Position numbers and translations under genes: made by a program. This document shows positions 9,339-17,292 of a stretch of 64,000 nucleotides of DNA, in pieces. The DNA comes from Abiotrophia defectiva ATCC 49176 (GTDB lineage Bacteria > Bacillota > Bacilli > Lactobacillales > Aerococcaceae). The stretch covers positions 1,181,501-1,245,500 of the forward strand of contig NZ_CP146287.1 of assembly GCF_037041345.1 (NCBI RefSeq). The letters run 5' to 3'. Numbering within the stretch: position 1 is the first letter of the stretch; each line of letters starts with the position of its first letter. The notes beneath the pieces are model-generated. The model worked only from the letters and a program-made list of their open reading frames with translations, had not been told where the DNA came from and ran no database searches.

Positions 9339-9367
9339 AAAAAAAAGCCCCAATCCAAGGGACTGGG
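9339..9367 (-). terminator. Intrinsic terminator of rpmB
   Basis: On the minus strand CCCAGTCC, loop CTT and GGATTGGG are followed by GCTTTTTTTT, immediately after rpmB. Confidence 0.85.
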
Positions 9368-9377
9368 ATCATCGCTA

Positions 9378-9566
9378 TTAAACGCGTTCTACTTTACCTG
9401 ATTTTAAAGCACGAGCAGAAACCCAAACTTTCTTAGGTTCGCCATCCACTAAGATGCGTACTTTTTGTAAGTTAGCGCCGAAACGACGTTTTGTTTTGTT
9501 CATCGCTTTTGAACGAGTGTTACCTGAACGAGCTTTACGCCCAGTGAAATAACATTCTTTAGCCAT
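9378..9566 (-). CDS. rpmB: 50S ribosomal protein L28
   Basis: Large-subunit ribosomal protein of 62 aa, with [21 protein letters not shown] at the start and many basic residues. It has no zinc-binding cysteine quartet, so it is the zinc-free type. The true start is the ATG at 9566 after AGGAGGAAACAAGA; the longer frame upstream lies in the leader and promoter. It has its own promoter and terminator. In Bacillus the gene is divergent from yloU, while here it points the same way. Confidence 0.97.
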   Translation of the reverse strand: MAKECYFTGRKARSGNTRSKAMNKTKRRFGANLQKVRILVDGEPKKVWVSARALKSGKVERV

Positions 9567-9624
9567 TCTTGTTTCCTCCTTTTCGCTGCAGGAGCTTAAT
9601 GTCTCTGCTTTATCATACTGAACT

Positions 9625-9653
9625 AATTTATCATATTTTCCCTCATTTGACAA
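9625..9653 (-). promoter_or_regulatory. Promoter of rpmB
   Basis: On the minus strand TTGTCA (9648-9653), a 17-base spacer and TAAATT (9625-9630). It gives a leader of about 50 bases before the rpmB start. Confidence 0.7.
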
Positions 9654-9679
9654 GTCTTTGAGGGTGATTTTTTCGGTTT

Positions 9680-10354
9680 TTACACTTGATTGACCCAGAA
9701 AATCATGACCAGCCCCGACTCAAAGGCAATTTCCACAGGTTCCTGACTGGCTTTGTATTCATTGCTAATCAGGGATTGGGGACTAGCACAATCAGTTGCT
9801 GGCAAGGTGTACTTGGCCCCTTGAATAGACAGGCCTTGAACTGGTGTCAGGCTAATCACCGACAGGTAGAGACAGGGCTCGTAGGCCAAGACATGGCGGC
9901 CAGGCTTTAAGAAACGCACCTTGTGGTGAGCCTCCAGCAAGGTAAGACGAGACAAACCTGCTTGGAAGCGTGGCTGATGGGCCAGCCAAATATTGGCCAA
10001 TAAATGGTCCAGCCGCCCGCCCCTTTCGCCTAGAAAACCAAGTGCCACATAATCTGCCTCCGGCCAGCGAGTCATGGCCATGTCCAAGGCCAAATGACCA
10101 TCGGTATCGTCCTTCTCGCTAGGAAAGGCTTGAAATTCCTGACTATGTGCCTCAATGACTTGGCGCTCTTCTTCTGACACCGAATCAAAGTCGCCCAAGG
10201 CCATATCCAGCACATAACCTGCTCTGACTAATCTTAAGGCTCCACGATCAGCCCCTACAAAATAGACTTGGTCATAGGCTTGGATTAAATTTTCAATCTG
10301 ATCAAGGGCTGGATTAGGTCCACCCCCACAGACAATGACACATGCTGTTGCCAC
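9680..10354 (-). CDS. thiN: Thiamine pyrophosphokinase
   Basis: Transfers pyrophosphate from ATP to thiamine to make thiamine diphosphate. Family motifs are visible: CGGGPNP near the N-terminus, [11 protein letters not shown], and [12 protein letters not shown], which holds the metal-binding acidic residues. It is 224 aa, normal length. The start is GTG with a G-rich Shine-Dalgarno sequence. Order rsgA-rpe-thiN-rpmB matches Bacillus cpgA-rpe-yloS-rpmB. The 3' end runs close to the rpmB promoter with no clear terminator. Confidence 0.94.
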   Translation of the reverse strand: MATACVIVCGGGPNPALDQIENLIQAYDQVYFVGADRGALRLVRAGYVLDMALGDFDSVSEEERQVIEAHSQEFQAFPSEKDDTDGHLALDMAMTRWPEADYVALGFLGERGGRLDHLLANIWLAHQPRFQAGLSRLTLLEAHHKVRFLKPGRHVLAYEPCLYLSVISLTPVQGLSIQGAKYTLPATDCASPQSLISNEYKASQEPVEIAFESGLVMIFWVNQV

Positions 10355-10382
10355 TTAGACTGCCCCCTACTTTCTATTCTAC

Positions 10383-11030
10383 CTAAGCTAAGTCTTTGAG
10401 CGTCTGAATGGCTTGGGCTGGATCTGGATGCCCGAAGACGTAAGAACCTGCTACTAGGATATCTGCGCCCACCGCTAGACAGTCAGCAGCCGTCTTGTCA
10501 TTCACCCCACCGTCAACTTCAATTAGATAGCTATAGCCTTGTTTTTGACGCAAATCAGCCAATTGGCGGACTTTGTCCAAGGTCTCAGGGATAAAGGCCT
10601 GGCCACCAAAACCTGGGTTAACCGTCATGACCAAGACCTGGTCAACTTGACCCAGGACTGCTTCAATGGCCGAAACTGACGTACCTGGATTAATGACAAC
10701 CCCCGCCTTGGCCCCTGCTGCCTTGATTAACTGCAAGGCACGATGAATATGAGGCGTCGCCTCCACATGAACGGTCACCACATCTGCGCCTGCTTTGACC
10801 ACTTGGTCCACGTAGCGTTCGGGATTGGTCACCATCATGTGAACATCAAAGACTAGCTTAGATTGAGCGCGCAAGCCTTGATAGAGCATAGGCCCAAAGG
10901 AAATGTTGGGTACAAAGTCCCCATCCATAATATCAATGTGTAGGTAGTCAGCCCCAGCCTCTTCAACCATTCGGATGGATTGGGCTAGCTTATTAAAATC
11001 GGCACTCAACATGGAAGGTGCAATATACAT
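10383..11030 (-). CDS. rpe: Ribulose-phosphate 3-epimerase
   Basis: Interconverts ribulose 5-phosphate and xylulose 5-phosphate in the pentose phosphate pathway. It is a TIM barrel with IAPSMLSADF at the start, the metal ligands in HIDIMDGDFVPNI, DVHMMV, and EVDGGVN, and VMTVNPGFGGQAF. Length 215 aa is normal. The start has GGAGGAAACTTT ahead. It lies 12 bases after rsgA, so the two are co-transcribed. Confidence 0.97.
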   Translation of the reverse strand: MYIAPSMLSADFNKLAQSIRMVEEAGADYLHIDIMDGDFVPNISFGPMLYQGLRAQSKLVFDVHMMVTNPERYVDQVVKAGADVVTVHVEATPHIHRALQLIKAAGAKAGVVINPGTSVSAIEAVLGQVDQVLVMTVNPGFGGQAFIPETLDKVRQLADLRQKQGYSYLIEVDGGVNDKTAADCLAVGADILVAGSYVFGHPDPAQAIQTLKDLA

Positions 11031-11042
11031 AAAGTTTCCTCC

Positions 11043-11996
11043 TTAACGACGTTTTCTGAGATGGTATTGGGGTTTACGCTGATCAATTTTTTGGACTAAT
11101 TGACAATAGGATTGATAGCGACTAGCAGCCAAGCTCCCCGCTTCTAATGCTTGTTTAACCGCACAACCCGGTTCTTCCAAATGGAGACAGGAACGGAAAC
11201 GACATTCTTGGCTGAGTTCTTGAATTTCTGGGAAGAGTTGGGTCACTTGCTCCTTCTCAATCTGCTCGAAATCTAGGGCCGAAAAGCCTGGCGTGTCAGC
11301 AATCAAAGCCTGATTCAAGGGATAGAGGGTCACTTCCCGTGTGGTATGGCGCCCACGCCCCAGATAGTGACTAATTTCGCCGGTTTCAATGTCAGCTTGA
11401 GGTAGTAGCTGGTTAAGCAAGGTAGACTTACCGACTCCAGACTGGCCCATCACCACATAGAGACCTTGGTGCAAAAGTTGACTGAGATTAGCTAATGCAT
11501 CCGATTCTGGATCCATGACGGTTACCGTATAACCGGCGGCCTCATAAATGGCCTGGATCTGGGCGACACGATCTTGGGCTTGTTCCTCCCCTTCTTGGGC
11601 AAGCAGCAAATCGTATTTGGTCAGAATCAGATGAGGTTCAATGCCATGCGAGGTCACAGAAGCCAAAAATTGATCAACTAGGGAATAGGAGAAGTCCGGC
11701 TCCACCAAGGACATAACCACCAACGCATCATCGACATTGACCACACTTGGTCTAACGAATTGATTACGACGAGGCAGGACCTCAATCAAGCGACCTAAGG
11801 CTTGGTCGGCCTTGGGGTCTAAGCCCTCCTCCCATTCAAAGGTGACATGGTCTCCCACCAAAGGCTTGAGCTGTTGGTGGCGAAAATTCCCCCTAGGCTT
11901 GGTCACATAGGTTTGGCCCTCAGACCGCACTGAATAAAAGCCACTAAGAGATTGGGAAATAATGCCTTCTTTGATGATTACTTTGTCTTCTGCCAT
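11043..11996 (-). CDS. rsgA: Ribosome small subunit-dependent GTPase RsgA
   Basis: Circularly permuted GTPase that checks late 30S assembly. After an OB-fold domain come G4 (LTKYD), G1 (GQSGVGKSTL) and G3 (DTPGF). The C-terminal zinc finger is in CRFRSCLHLEEPGC. Start is set at the ATG at 11996 (GAGGGTGA ahead), giving 317 aa; an upstream in-frame ATG at 12035 has no ribosome binding site. It follows the PASTA kinase as cpgA does in Bacillus, where the kinase phosphorylates it. A terminator separates it from the kinase gene here. Confidence 0.95.
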   Translation of the reverse strand: MAEDKVIIKEGIISQSLSGFYSVRSEGQTYVTKPRGNFRHQQLKPLVGDHVTFEWEEGLDPKADQALGRLIEVLPRRNQFVRPSVVNVDDALVVMSLVEPDFSYSLVDQFLASVTSHGIEPHLILTKYDLLLAQEGEEQAQDRVAQIQAIYEAAGYTVTVMDPESDALANLSQLLHQGLYVVMGQSGVGKSTLLNQLLPQADIETGEISHYLGRGRHTTREVTLYPLNQALIADTPGFSALDFEQIEKEQVTQLFPEIQELSQECRFRSCLHLEEPGCAVKQALEAGSLAASRYQSYCQLVQKIDQRKPQYHLRKRR

Positions 11997-12103
11997 ACTG
12001 TCACCCTCTGCTTGATACTGACTTAATGGTACCATATTTTAAGCGCCTTGTCAGTTCTGGCTGACAGGACAGCTTAGACTAATCAGGACTCATATTTTCC
12101 CAT

Positions 12104-12133
12104 CAAAAAGAGGCTAGAAATTTCTAGCCTCTT
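12104..12133 (-). terminator. Intrinsic terminator of prkC
   Basis: A perfect 26-base palindrome (AAGAGGCTAGAAA and its mirror, 12108-12133) is followed by TTTTT on the minus strand. Confidence 0.85.
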
Positions 12134-12137
12134 AGGG

Positions 12138-14117
12138 TTAATTATCATTTGGATAGACTTCATTACTTTCAGCAATGACTTCGCCATCCCGCATGACGCG
12201 GTATTGACCGACGCCGCCTTCCATAATATAGAGCAGAATCTCGATGCTACGTGATTCAGAGATTTCAAATTCTTGGGCCAGCGTATTAATATTGTTGCGA
12301 CTATCGCCAATGAAGACCTGAATCTTATTCGGCAATGGGTTGCGTTGATTGACGTCCGTGCTAGCATATTTTGGCACGTACTCAATATTTACCCGTTGAA
12401 CTGCCGTCAGCACCTTCTCTTCTTTACGGCCTTTGGAAACGGTAACCTTGATGGTATCGCCTTGGCTTAAGGCCACGCCATATTTAGGACTTTGGCTGAT
12501 GACACGCCCTTTAGGAATGTCATTGTCATAGTCTTCGCTGACGTCAACAGTCAGTCCGTTAGCTTCCGCGAAGTTTTGCACCATTTCCAACGGTAGGTTA
12601 TTGAAGTCCTGCATGGTGGTGGAGTCTGCCACCTTCCCTACGGTAAAGACTAGGGAAGTAGTGCTTGGCACCACCTTGGAACCTGGTTCCACGCTTTGGG
12701 CTAAAATCTTCCCATTATTTTCAGGCGTAGAAGCAAAGTCACGGCGCTCTACAATAAAGTTAGCCGCGGTCAGTTGGGAGCGAACTGACTCATAGTCTTG
12801 ACCGACATAGTTGCCGATTTCAACCTGTTCTTTCCCGTTACTGATTTCTAAGTCGACCGTTGAAGCCTTACGAATCCGCGCGCCTGAGCCTGGTGTTGAT
12901 TTAATCACCTGACCTTGAGGAATACTGTCACTCCAAGTCTGCTTAATGGCTCCCACTTGCAGATTGGCTGCTTGAATTTTCTGTACCGCCTCATCCTTGC
13001 TGAGCTTGGCTACTTCTGGTACAGAAGTATACTCGGTCAAGCGCGTATAGGCGATATAGACGCCACCGCAAATGACTAAGAGACTGATGATGGCCAAGAA
13101 CCAGGCCGCAATCCGCCGTTTACGTCGCGGCTTATCCAAAGGTGCCACATCATCAATGCGTTGATAGGCATCATAATCGATGGGTTCTGGCGCTTCAATT
13201 GGAGCCGCAACCGGTGTTTTGACTGGCTTAATAGGTTTCATTTGAACTCGCGCCTGACCACTAGCATTCGGAACAAAGACCGGCTCATTCATACGACTCG
13301 CATTGAGTGCCGTCGATAGGTCCGCTAACATGCTGTGAACAGAATCGTAACGGTTGGCTGGGTCCTTAGCAGTAGCCTTGAGGACTACGTTTTCCAAGCT
13401 TTGCGGCACATAGTCCATCTTGTCACGGATACGTGGGAATTCTTCTTGGAAGTGCTTGAGGGCCACCGAAACAGCCGATTCGCCATCAAATGGCACAGAG
13501 CCAGTAATCAATTCATAGAGGACGACCCCTAGGGCGTAGATATCCGACTTAACAGTCGCATTACTACCACGCGCTTGCTCAGGCGATAGGTAATGAACCG
13601 AACCCAAGAGGGTATTAGTCTGCGTGATGGAAGTATCCGACAGGGCAATGGCAATCCCAAAGTCGGTAATCTTAATAGCGCCCGTCTTGGTAATCAAAAT
13701 ATTCTGAGGCTTAATATCCCGGTGAATAATTTGGTTCTTATGAGCCACTTCAATAGCCGACAGGATCTGACTCATAATCAGTACCACTAGTTCTAAAGAT
13801 AGGGGTGCATTTTGGCGAATATAAGTCTTAAGATCTGTCCCATCCACATACTCCATGACGATGTATTGCTGGTCTTCTTTCTCCTCGACATCATAGATTT
13901 CGACAATGTTGCGGTGCAGCAATTGGCTAGCCGACATCGCTTCACGCTGGAAGCGACGGATGGCATCCTGGTTGTCTTGGAAGTCAAAACGCAGGACTTT
14001 AACGGCTACTTGTCTTTCTAAGATTAAGTCTTGGGCTAGGAAAACATTGGCCATCCCGCCCTGACCGATAAAGTCTGTCAGCAGGTATCTGCCTGATAAT
14101 TTATCGCCTATTTCCAT
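12138..14117 (-). CDS. prkC: Membrane Ser/Thr protein kinase with PASTA repeats (PrkC/StkP/IreK family)
   Basis: Senses peptidoglycan or lipid II and controls cell-wall growth and antibiotic tolerance. The kinase domain occupies about residues 10-270, with the ATP lysine K40, the catalytic HRD at 132-134 and DFG at 152-154. A Pro-rich linker leads to one membrane helix at about 337-356. Three PASTA repeats follow (about 365-430, 431-497 and 500-565). A further C-terminal domain of about 90 residues has no PASTA pattern and may match the Ig-like tail of Bacillus PrkC. The gene overlaps the phosphatase gene by 10 bases. A classical partner, IreB, is encoded at 42254-42511. Confidence 0.96.
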   Translation of the reverse strand: MEIGDKLSGRYLLTDFIGQGGMANVFLAQDLILERQVAVKVLRFDFQDNQDAIRRFQREAMSASQLLHRNIVEIYDVEEKEDQQYIVMEYVDGTDLKTYIRQNAPLSLELVVLIMSQILSAIEVAHKNQIIHRDIKPQNILITKTGAIKITDFGIAIALSDTSITQTNTLLGSVHYLSPEQARGSNATVKSDIYALGVVLYELITGSVPFDGESAVSVALKHFQEEFPRIRDKMDYVPQSLENVVLKATAKDPANRYDSVHSMLADLSTALNASRMNEPVFVPNASGQARVQMKPIKPVKTPVAAPIEAPEPIDYDAYQRIDDVAPLDKPRRKRRIAAWFLAIISLLVICGGVYIAYTRLTEYTSVPEVAKLSKDEAVQKIQAANLQVGAIKQTWSDSIPQGQVIKSTPGSGARIRKASTVDLEISNGKEQVEIGNYVGQDYESVRSQLTAANFIVERRDFASTPENNGKILAQSVEPGSKVVPSTTSLVFTVGKVADSTTMQDFNNLPLEMVQNFAEANGLTVDVSEDYDNDIPKGRVISQSPKYGVALSQGDTIKVTVSKGRKEEKVLTAVQRVNIEYVPKYASTDVNQRNPLPNKIQVFIGDSRNNINTLAQEFEISESRSIEILLYIMEGGVGQYRVMRDGEVIAESNEVYPNDN

Positions 14118-14875
14118 TCAGATACCTCCTCTAAGTTTTCTGTGCTTAAGTCTGAAGCAATGATAACGGAAATGTTATCCATGCCTCCGGCTTCGTTAGC
14201 TGCTGCAATTAATTGTTGGGCAAAATTAGCCTCTTGGCGTGAGGACCGGAAGAGCTCTTCCAAGGCCTCAGGCGTCACCATATTAGTCAACCCATCTGAG
14301 CAAAGGAGCAACATCTCAGCCTCCTGGCTGGGCACGGTCTGAATGGCTACCTCAAGTGGATGAGTCAAACCAATGGATTGGGTGACAGCATTGCGATGGG
14401 GATGCAAATAAGATTCTTCCAAGGTAATTTCCCCGGCCCGAATCAATTCATTAACCAAGGAATGATCCTCCGTATATTGCTGGAGCTTACCTTCCTTGTA
14501 GATATAAGCGCGACTATCCCCTACATGGCCTAAATAGATGGTGCCATCGACAATCAAGGCCAAGACAATGGTAGTCCCCATGCCGTTCAAGTTCTTATCA
14601 GCTTGGGCTTCTTGATAAATTTGTTGGTTGACTAGCTTTAAAGTTCCTTCAATCCACGCTGACACCTGGTCAGGTGCTAAGGCCTGGTTCAAATCTTGGA
14701 AATACTGCCCAATATATTGGGTAGTACGTTGACTGGCCACGTCGCCACCCAAATGGCCCCCTACCCCGTCACAGAGGATGAGCAGGAGTTGGCCAAAATC
14801 ATTAAGAAAATAATCCGCATAATCCTGGTTGGTTGTTCGACGTTTACCGATATTGGAACATAGTGCAAGTTTCAT
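14108..14875 (-). CDS. stp: PP2C-type Ser/Thr phosphatase
   Basis: Metal-dependent phosphatase that reverses the PASTA kinase. PP2C motifs are complete: RRTTNQD with the metal Asp, CDGVGGHLGGD, GMGTTI, VGDSRAY, LCSDGLTNM and GMDNISVI. Length 255 aa is normal. The stop overlaps the prkC start by 10 bases, so kinase and phosphatase are translationally coupled. It follows rsmB. In Bacillus rlmN lies between the two; it is absent here. Confidence 0.96.
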   Translation of the reverse strand: MKLALCSNIGKRRTTNQDYADYFLNDFGQLLLILCDGVGGHLGGDVASQRTTQYIGQYFQDLNQALAPDQVSAWIEGTLKLVNQQIYQEAQADKNLNGMGTTIVLALIVDGTIYLGHVGDSRAYIYKEGKLQQYTEDHSLVNELIRAGEITLEESYLHPHRNAVTQSIGLTHPLEVAIQTVPSQEAEMLLLCSDGLTNMVTPEALEELFRSSRQEANFAQQLIAAANEAGGMDNISVIIASDLSTENLEEVSEWK

Positions 14876-14918
14876 GTAGTCACCTCTGTTTCCTTCATAT
14901 GTTGATTTTTAGTGCAAG

Positions 14919-16292
14919 CTAGGCTGACTTAGTCATACGTGCAATGAAGAAGCCATCGGTCAAGTAGTCTTGTGGCAAGACTTCAATCATGCCATCTGCA
15001 GTCAGAACTGACGCTCCTTGAACTTCTTCTGGCCCTATCGAACTGAGTTGGAAGTCAGCCTGTCTTGCCAAGAAGGCCTTGACCTGGGCTTGGTTTTCAG
15101 CTTGTGCTAAGGTACAAGTTGAATAGACTAAGGTTCCGCCTGGTTTGAGCAGACTGGCAACATGGTCTAAGAGCTGACTCTGAAGCTTGCTAAGTGCTTC
15201 AATATCGCTTGCTTGCTTAGTGTATTTAATTTCAGGTTTGCGACGCATGAGGCCGAGACCTGAACATGGTGCATCCAAATAGATTATATCATAGAGTGTC
15301 CCGCTTGGGGGCATAAAGTCTAAGGCATTTGTAGCATGAAGCGAAATGTTCAAGCCCTCTTGTTGGCTTAAGCCTAGGCGTTCCATGTGTCCCGCCACCA
15401 AGTCTAGCTTGGCTTGAGAAATATCTAGGGCATCCAAGTGACCGTTTTGCAGTAGAAAGGCCATATGCGTCGCCTTGCCTCCAGGGGCACTACAGGCATC
15501 CAAGAGTCGTTGGCCTACCACTGGCCGGCCGATTGGCGCTACCAACATAGAAGATTCATCCTGAATAGTCAAGCGCCCCGCTTGAAAGGCAGGTGACTCC
15601 AGAATACGACCATCTAGGCTTTCAATAGCATAAGGTGATAGGTTGCCGGCCTCAACCTGATAGCCGGCTGCCCTGAGCTGGGCCAGGATTTGGTCGCGTT
15701 CATTGGGATGGGCTTGAATTCTGGCGGTTAGACGTGGCCGTTGATTGAGACTAGCCAGTAACTCAGTCAAGCTTGCCTGATCATACTGTTCTTGTAAGAG
15801 GGACACAATCCAAGGGGCGATACTGTATTGAATGCTGAGGGCTTCAACAGGGTCTGTCACTGTATCCAAGGAGCGCAGTTCCTGACGACGGAAATTGCGC
15901 AAGACGCCGTTGACTAGGCCGGCTAGACCTGCATGGCCATTGAGCTTGGCAATGTTAACCGCTTCGTTAATGGCTGCATGATCCGGGATTCGCTCCAGGT
16001 AAAGCATCTGATAGACGGTCATTCTTAAGAGCGTACGAATCCATGACTCTAACTTCTTGCCTTTGATGAAAGGTTCCAAGTAGAAGTCCAGGGTCAAACG
16101 ATGCTGAATGCTGCCATAGACTAAGTTGACTAAAAGCCCTTGGTCGACTGGCTTGAGCTCTGTCTGACTCAGCGCCCGATTGAGAAGGACATTGGAATAC
16201 TGGTCATGCCAGTCAATCTCTACCAGTAGCTGTAAAGCCTGAAAGCGAACATTATGCTTGAGGCGCTTAGCGGCTAATGACTTAACTTTCAT
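14919..16292 (-). CDS. rsmB: 16S rRNA (cytosine-C5)-methyltransferase RsmB
   Basis: Methylates C967 (E. coli numbering) of 16S rRNA. A NusB-like RNA-binding domain makes up the first 140 residues, followed by a Rossmann methyltransferase. The SAM site is DACSAPGGKATH, and the two catalytic cysteines are in DAPCSGLG and STCTL. I place the start at the ATG at 16292, with GAGG six bases ahead; an ATG at 16304 is possible. It overlaps the end of fmt by 11 bases, so the pair is translationally coupled. The product is 457 aa. Confidence 0.95.
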   Translation of the reverse strand: MKVKSLAAKRLKHNVRFQALQLLVEIDWHDQYSNVLLNRALSQTELKPVDQGLLVNLVYGSIQHRLTLDFYLEPFIKGKKLESWIRTLLRMTVYQMLYLERIPDHAAINEAVNIAKLNGHAGLAGLVNGVLRNFRRQELRSLDTVTDPVEALSIQYSIAPWIVSLLQEQYDQASLTELLASLNQRPRLTARIQAHPNERDQILAQLRAAGYQVEAGNLSPYAIESLDGRILESPAFQAGRLTIQDESSMLVAPIGRPVVGQRLLDACSAPGGKATHMAFLLQNGHLDALDISQAKLDLVAGHMERLGLSQQEGLNISLHATNALDFMPPSGTLYDIIYLDAPCSGLGLMRRKPEIKYTKQASDIEALSKLQSQLLDHVASLLKPGGTLVYSTCTLAQAENQAQVKAFLARQADFQLSSIGPEEVQGASVLTADGMIEVLPQDYLTDGFFIARMTKSA

Positions 16293-17277
16293 GAGTTGCC
16301 TCATCTTCTACTTGTACTGAAGCGAAAACTTGGCCCGCTAATTGAGCTAAGTCATTGCCCTTGAAATAATCTTCTAGGCTTAGGCGCTTCTTGCCAGACT
16401 CCTGCCACTCACGGATGCCATAATAGGAATGATGACCACACTTAACAATCAGGTGTTTACGTTTATAGGCCAGAATGGTCCCTGGCTCTGCGGCTAGATC
16501 TTCTGGGCTTGGCTCATAATCCATTGGCGCTCCTGCCCAAACCTTAATCCGCAAGTCTCCTAAGACCGTATAAGTCGAAGGGAAAGGATTGAAGGCCCGA
16601 ACATGACAGTCCACTTGGTGAGCAGACTCATACCAGTTAAGCTGTTCTTGTTCCTTGGTAATTGAAGGTGAAAAGACCACTTGGCTGACATCTTGCTCCA
16701 CCGCTGTAATCTCATTGGCAAAAAGTTTGAAGAGAGTATCGAGGAGCAGTTCCCGTCCGATAATAGCCAACTTACCAAAAAGGGCACCCACGGTCTCATC
16801 TGATTCGATGACACAAGAACGTTGGGCTAGAATATCCCCTGCATCCATTTCTTTAGTCATGTAGATAATGGAAATACCGGTCTCATGATCGCCCTTCCAG
16901 ATAGCGTAATGAATAGGCGCAGCGCCTCGATACTTAGGTAGTAGCGAAGCATGGACATTAATGGCCGTATGGGGTGTTGACTTAATGAGACGAGTGGGAA
17001 TGAACTGGCCATAAGCTGCCGTCACAATAATGTCGGCGTCTAAATTTATCAGTTCTTCTAACTCCTCAGAACGACTAATGCGTTCAGGCTGGTAGAGGGG
17101 AATATCATGGGCCAAGGCCAATTGCTTAACGGGTGACTGGGTCAAGACCCGCTTGCGTCCGACCGGACGGTCAGGCTGGGTCACTACCGCAATGACCTGG
17201 TAGGAGGCATGCTCGAGTAAGCCTTGGAGAATTTCTGCCGCAAACTGCGGCGTTCCCATAAAGATAATTTTTTTCAT
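16282..17277 (-). CDS. fmt: Methionyl-tRNA formyltransferase
   Basis: Formylates initiator Met-tRNA using 10-formyl-THF. The N-terminal catalytic domain has FMGTPQFAAEIL and HASLLPKYRGAAPIHYAI, which carries the active-site Asn/His region. An OB-like C-terminal domain follows. It has 331 aa, slightly longer than E. coli Fmt. The gene lies between priA and rsmB, but the deformylase gene def, usual at this spot, is missing and must be elsewhere. Confidence 0.96.
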   Translation of the reverse strand: MKKIIFMGTPQFAAEILQGLLEHASYQVIAVVTQPDRPVGRKRVLTQSPVKQLALAHDIPLYQPERISRSEELEELINLDADIIVTAAYGQFIPTRLIKSTPHTAINVHASLLPKYRGAAPIHYAIWKGDHETGISIIYMTKEMDAGDILAQRSCVIESDETVGALFGKLAIIGRELLLDTLFKLFANEITAVEQDVSQVVFSPSITKEQEQLNWYESAHQVDCHVRAFNPFPSTYTVLGDLRIKVWAGAPMDYEPSPEDLAAEPGTILAYKRKHLIVKCGHHSYYGIREWQESGKKRLSLEDYFKGNDLAQLAGQVFASVQVEDEATHES

Positions 17278-17292
17278 GTTCGATACACCTCA

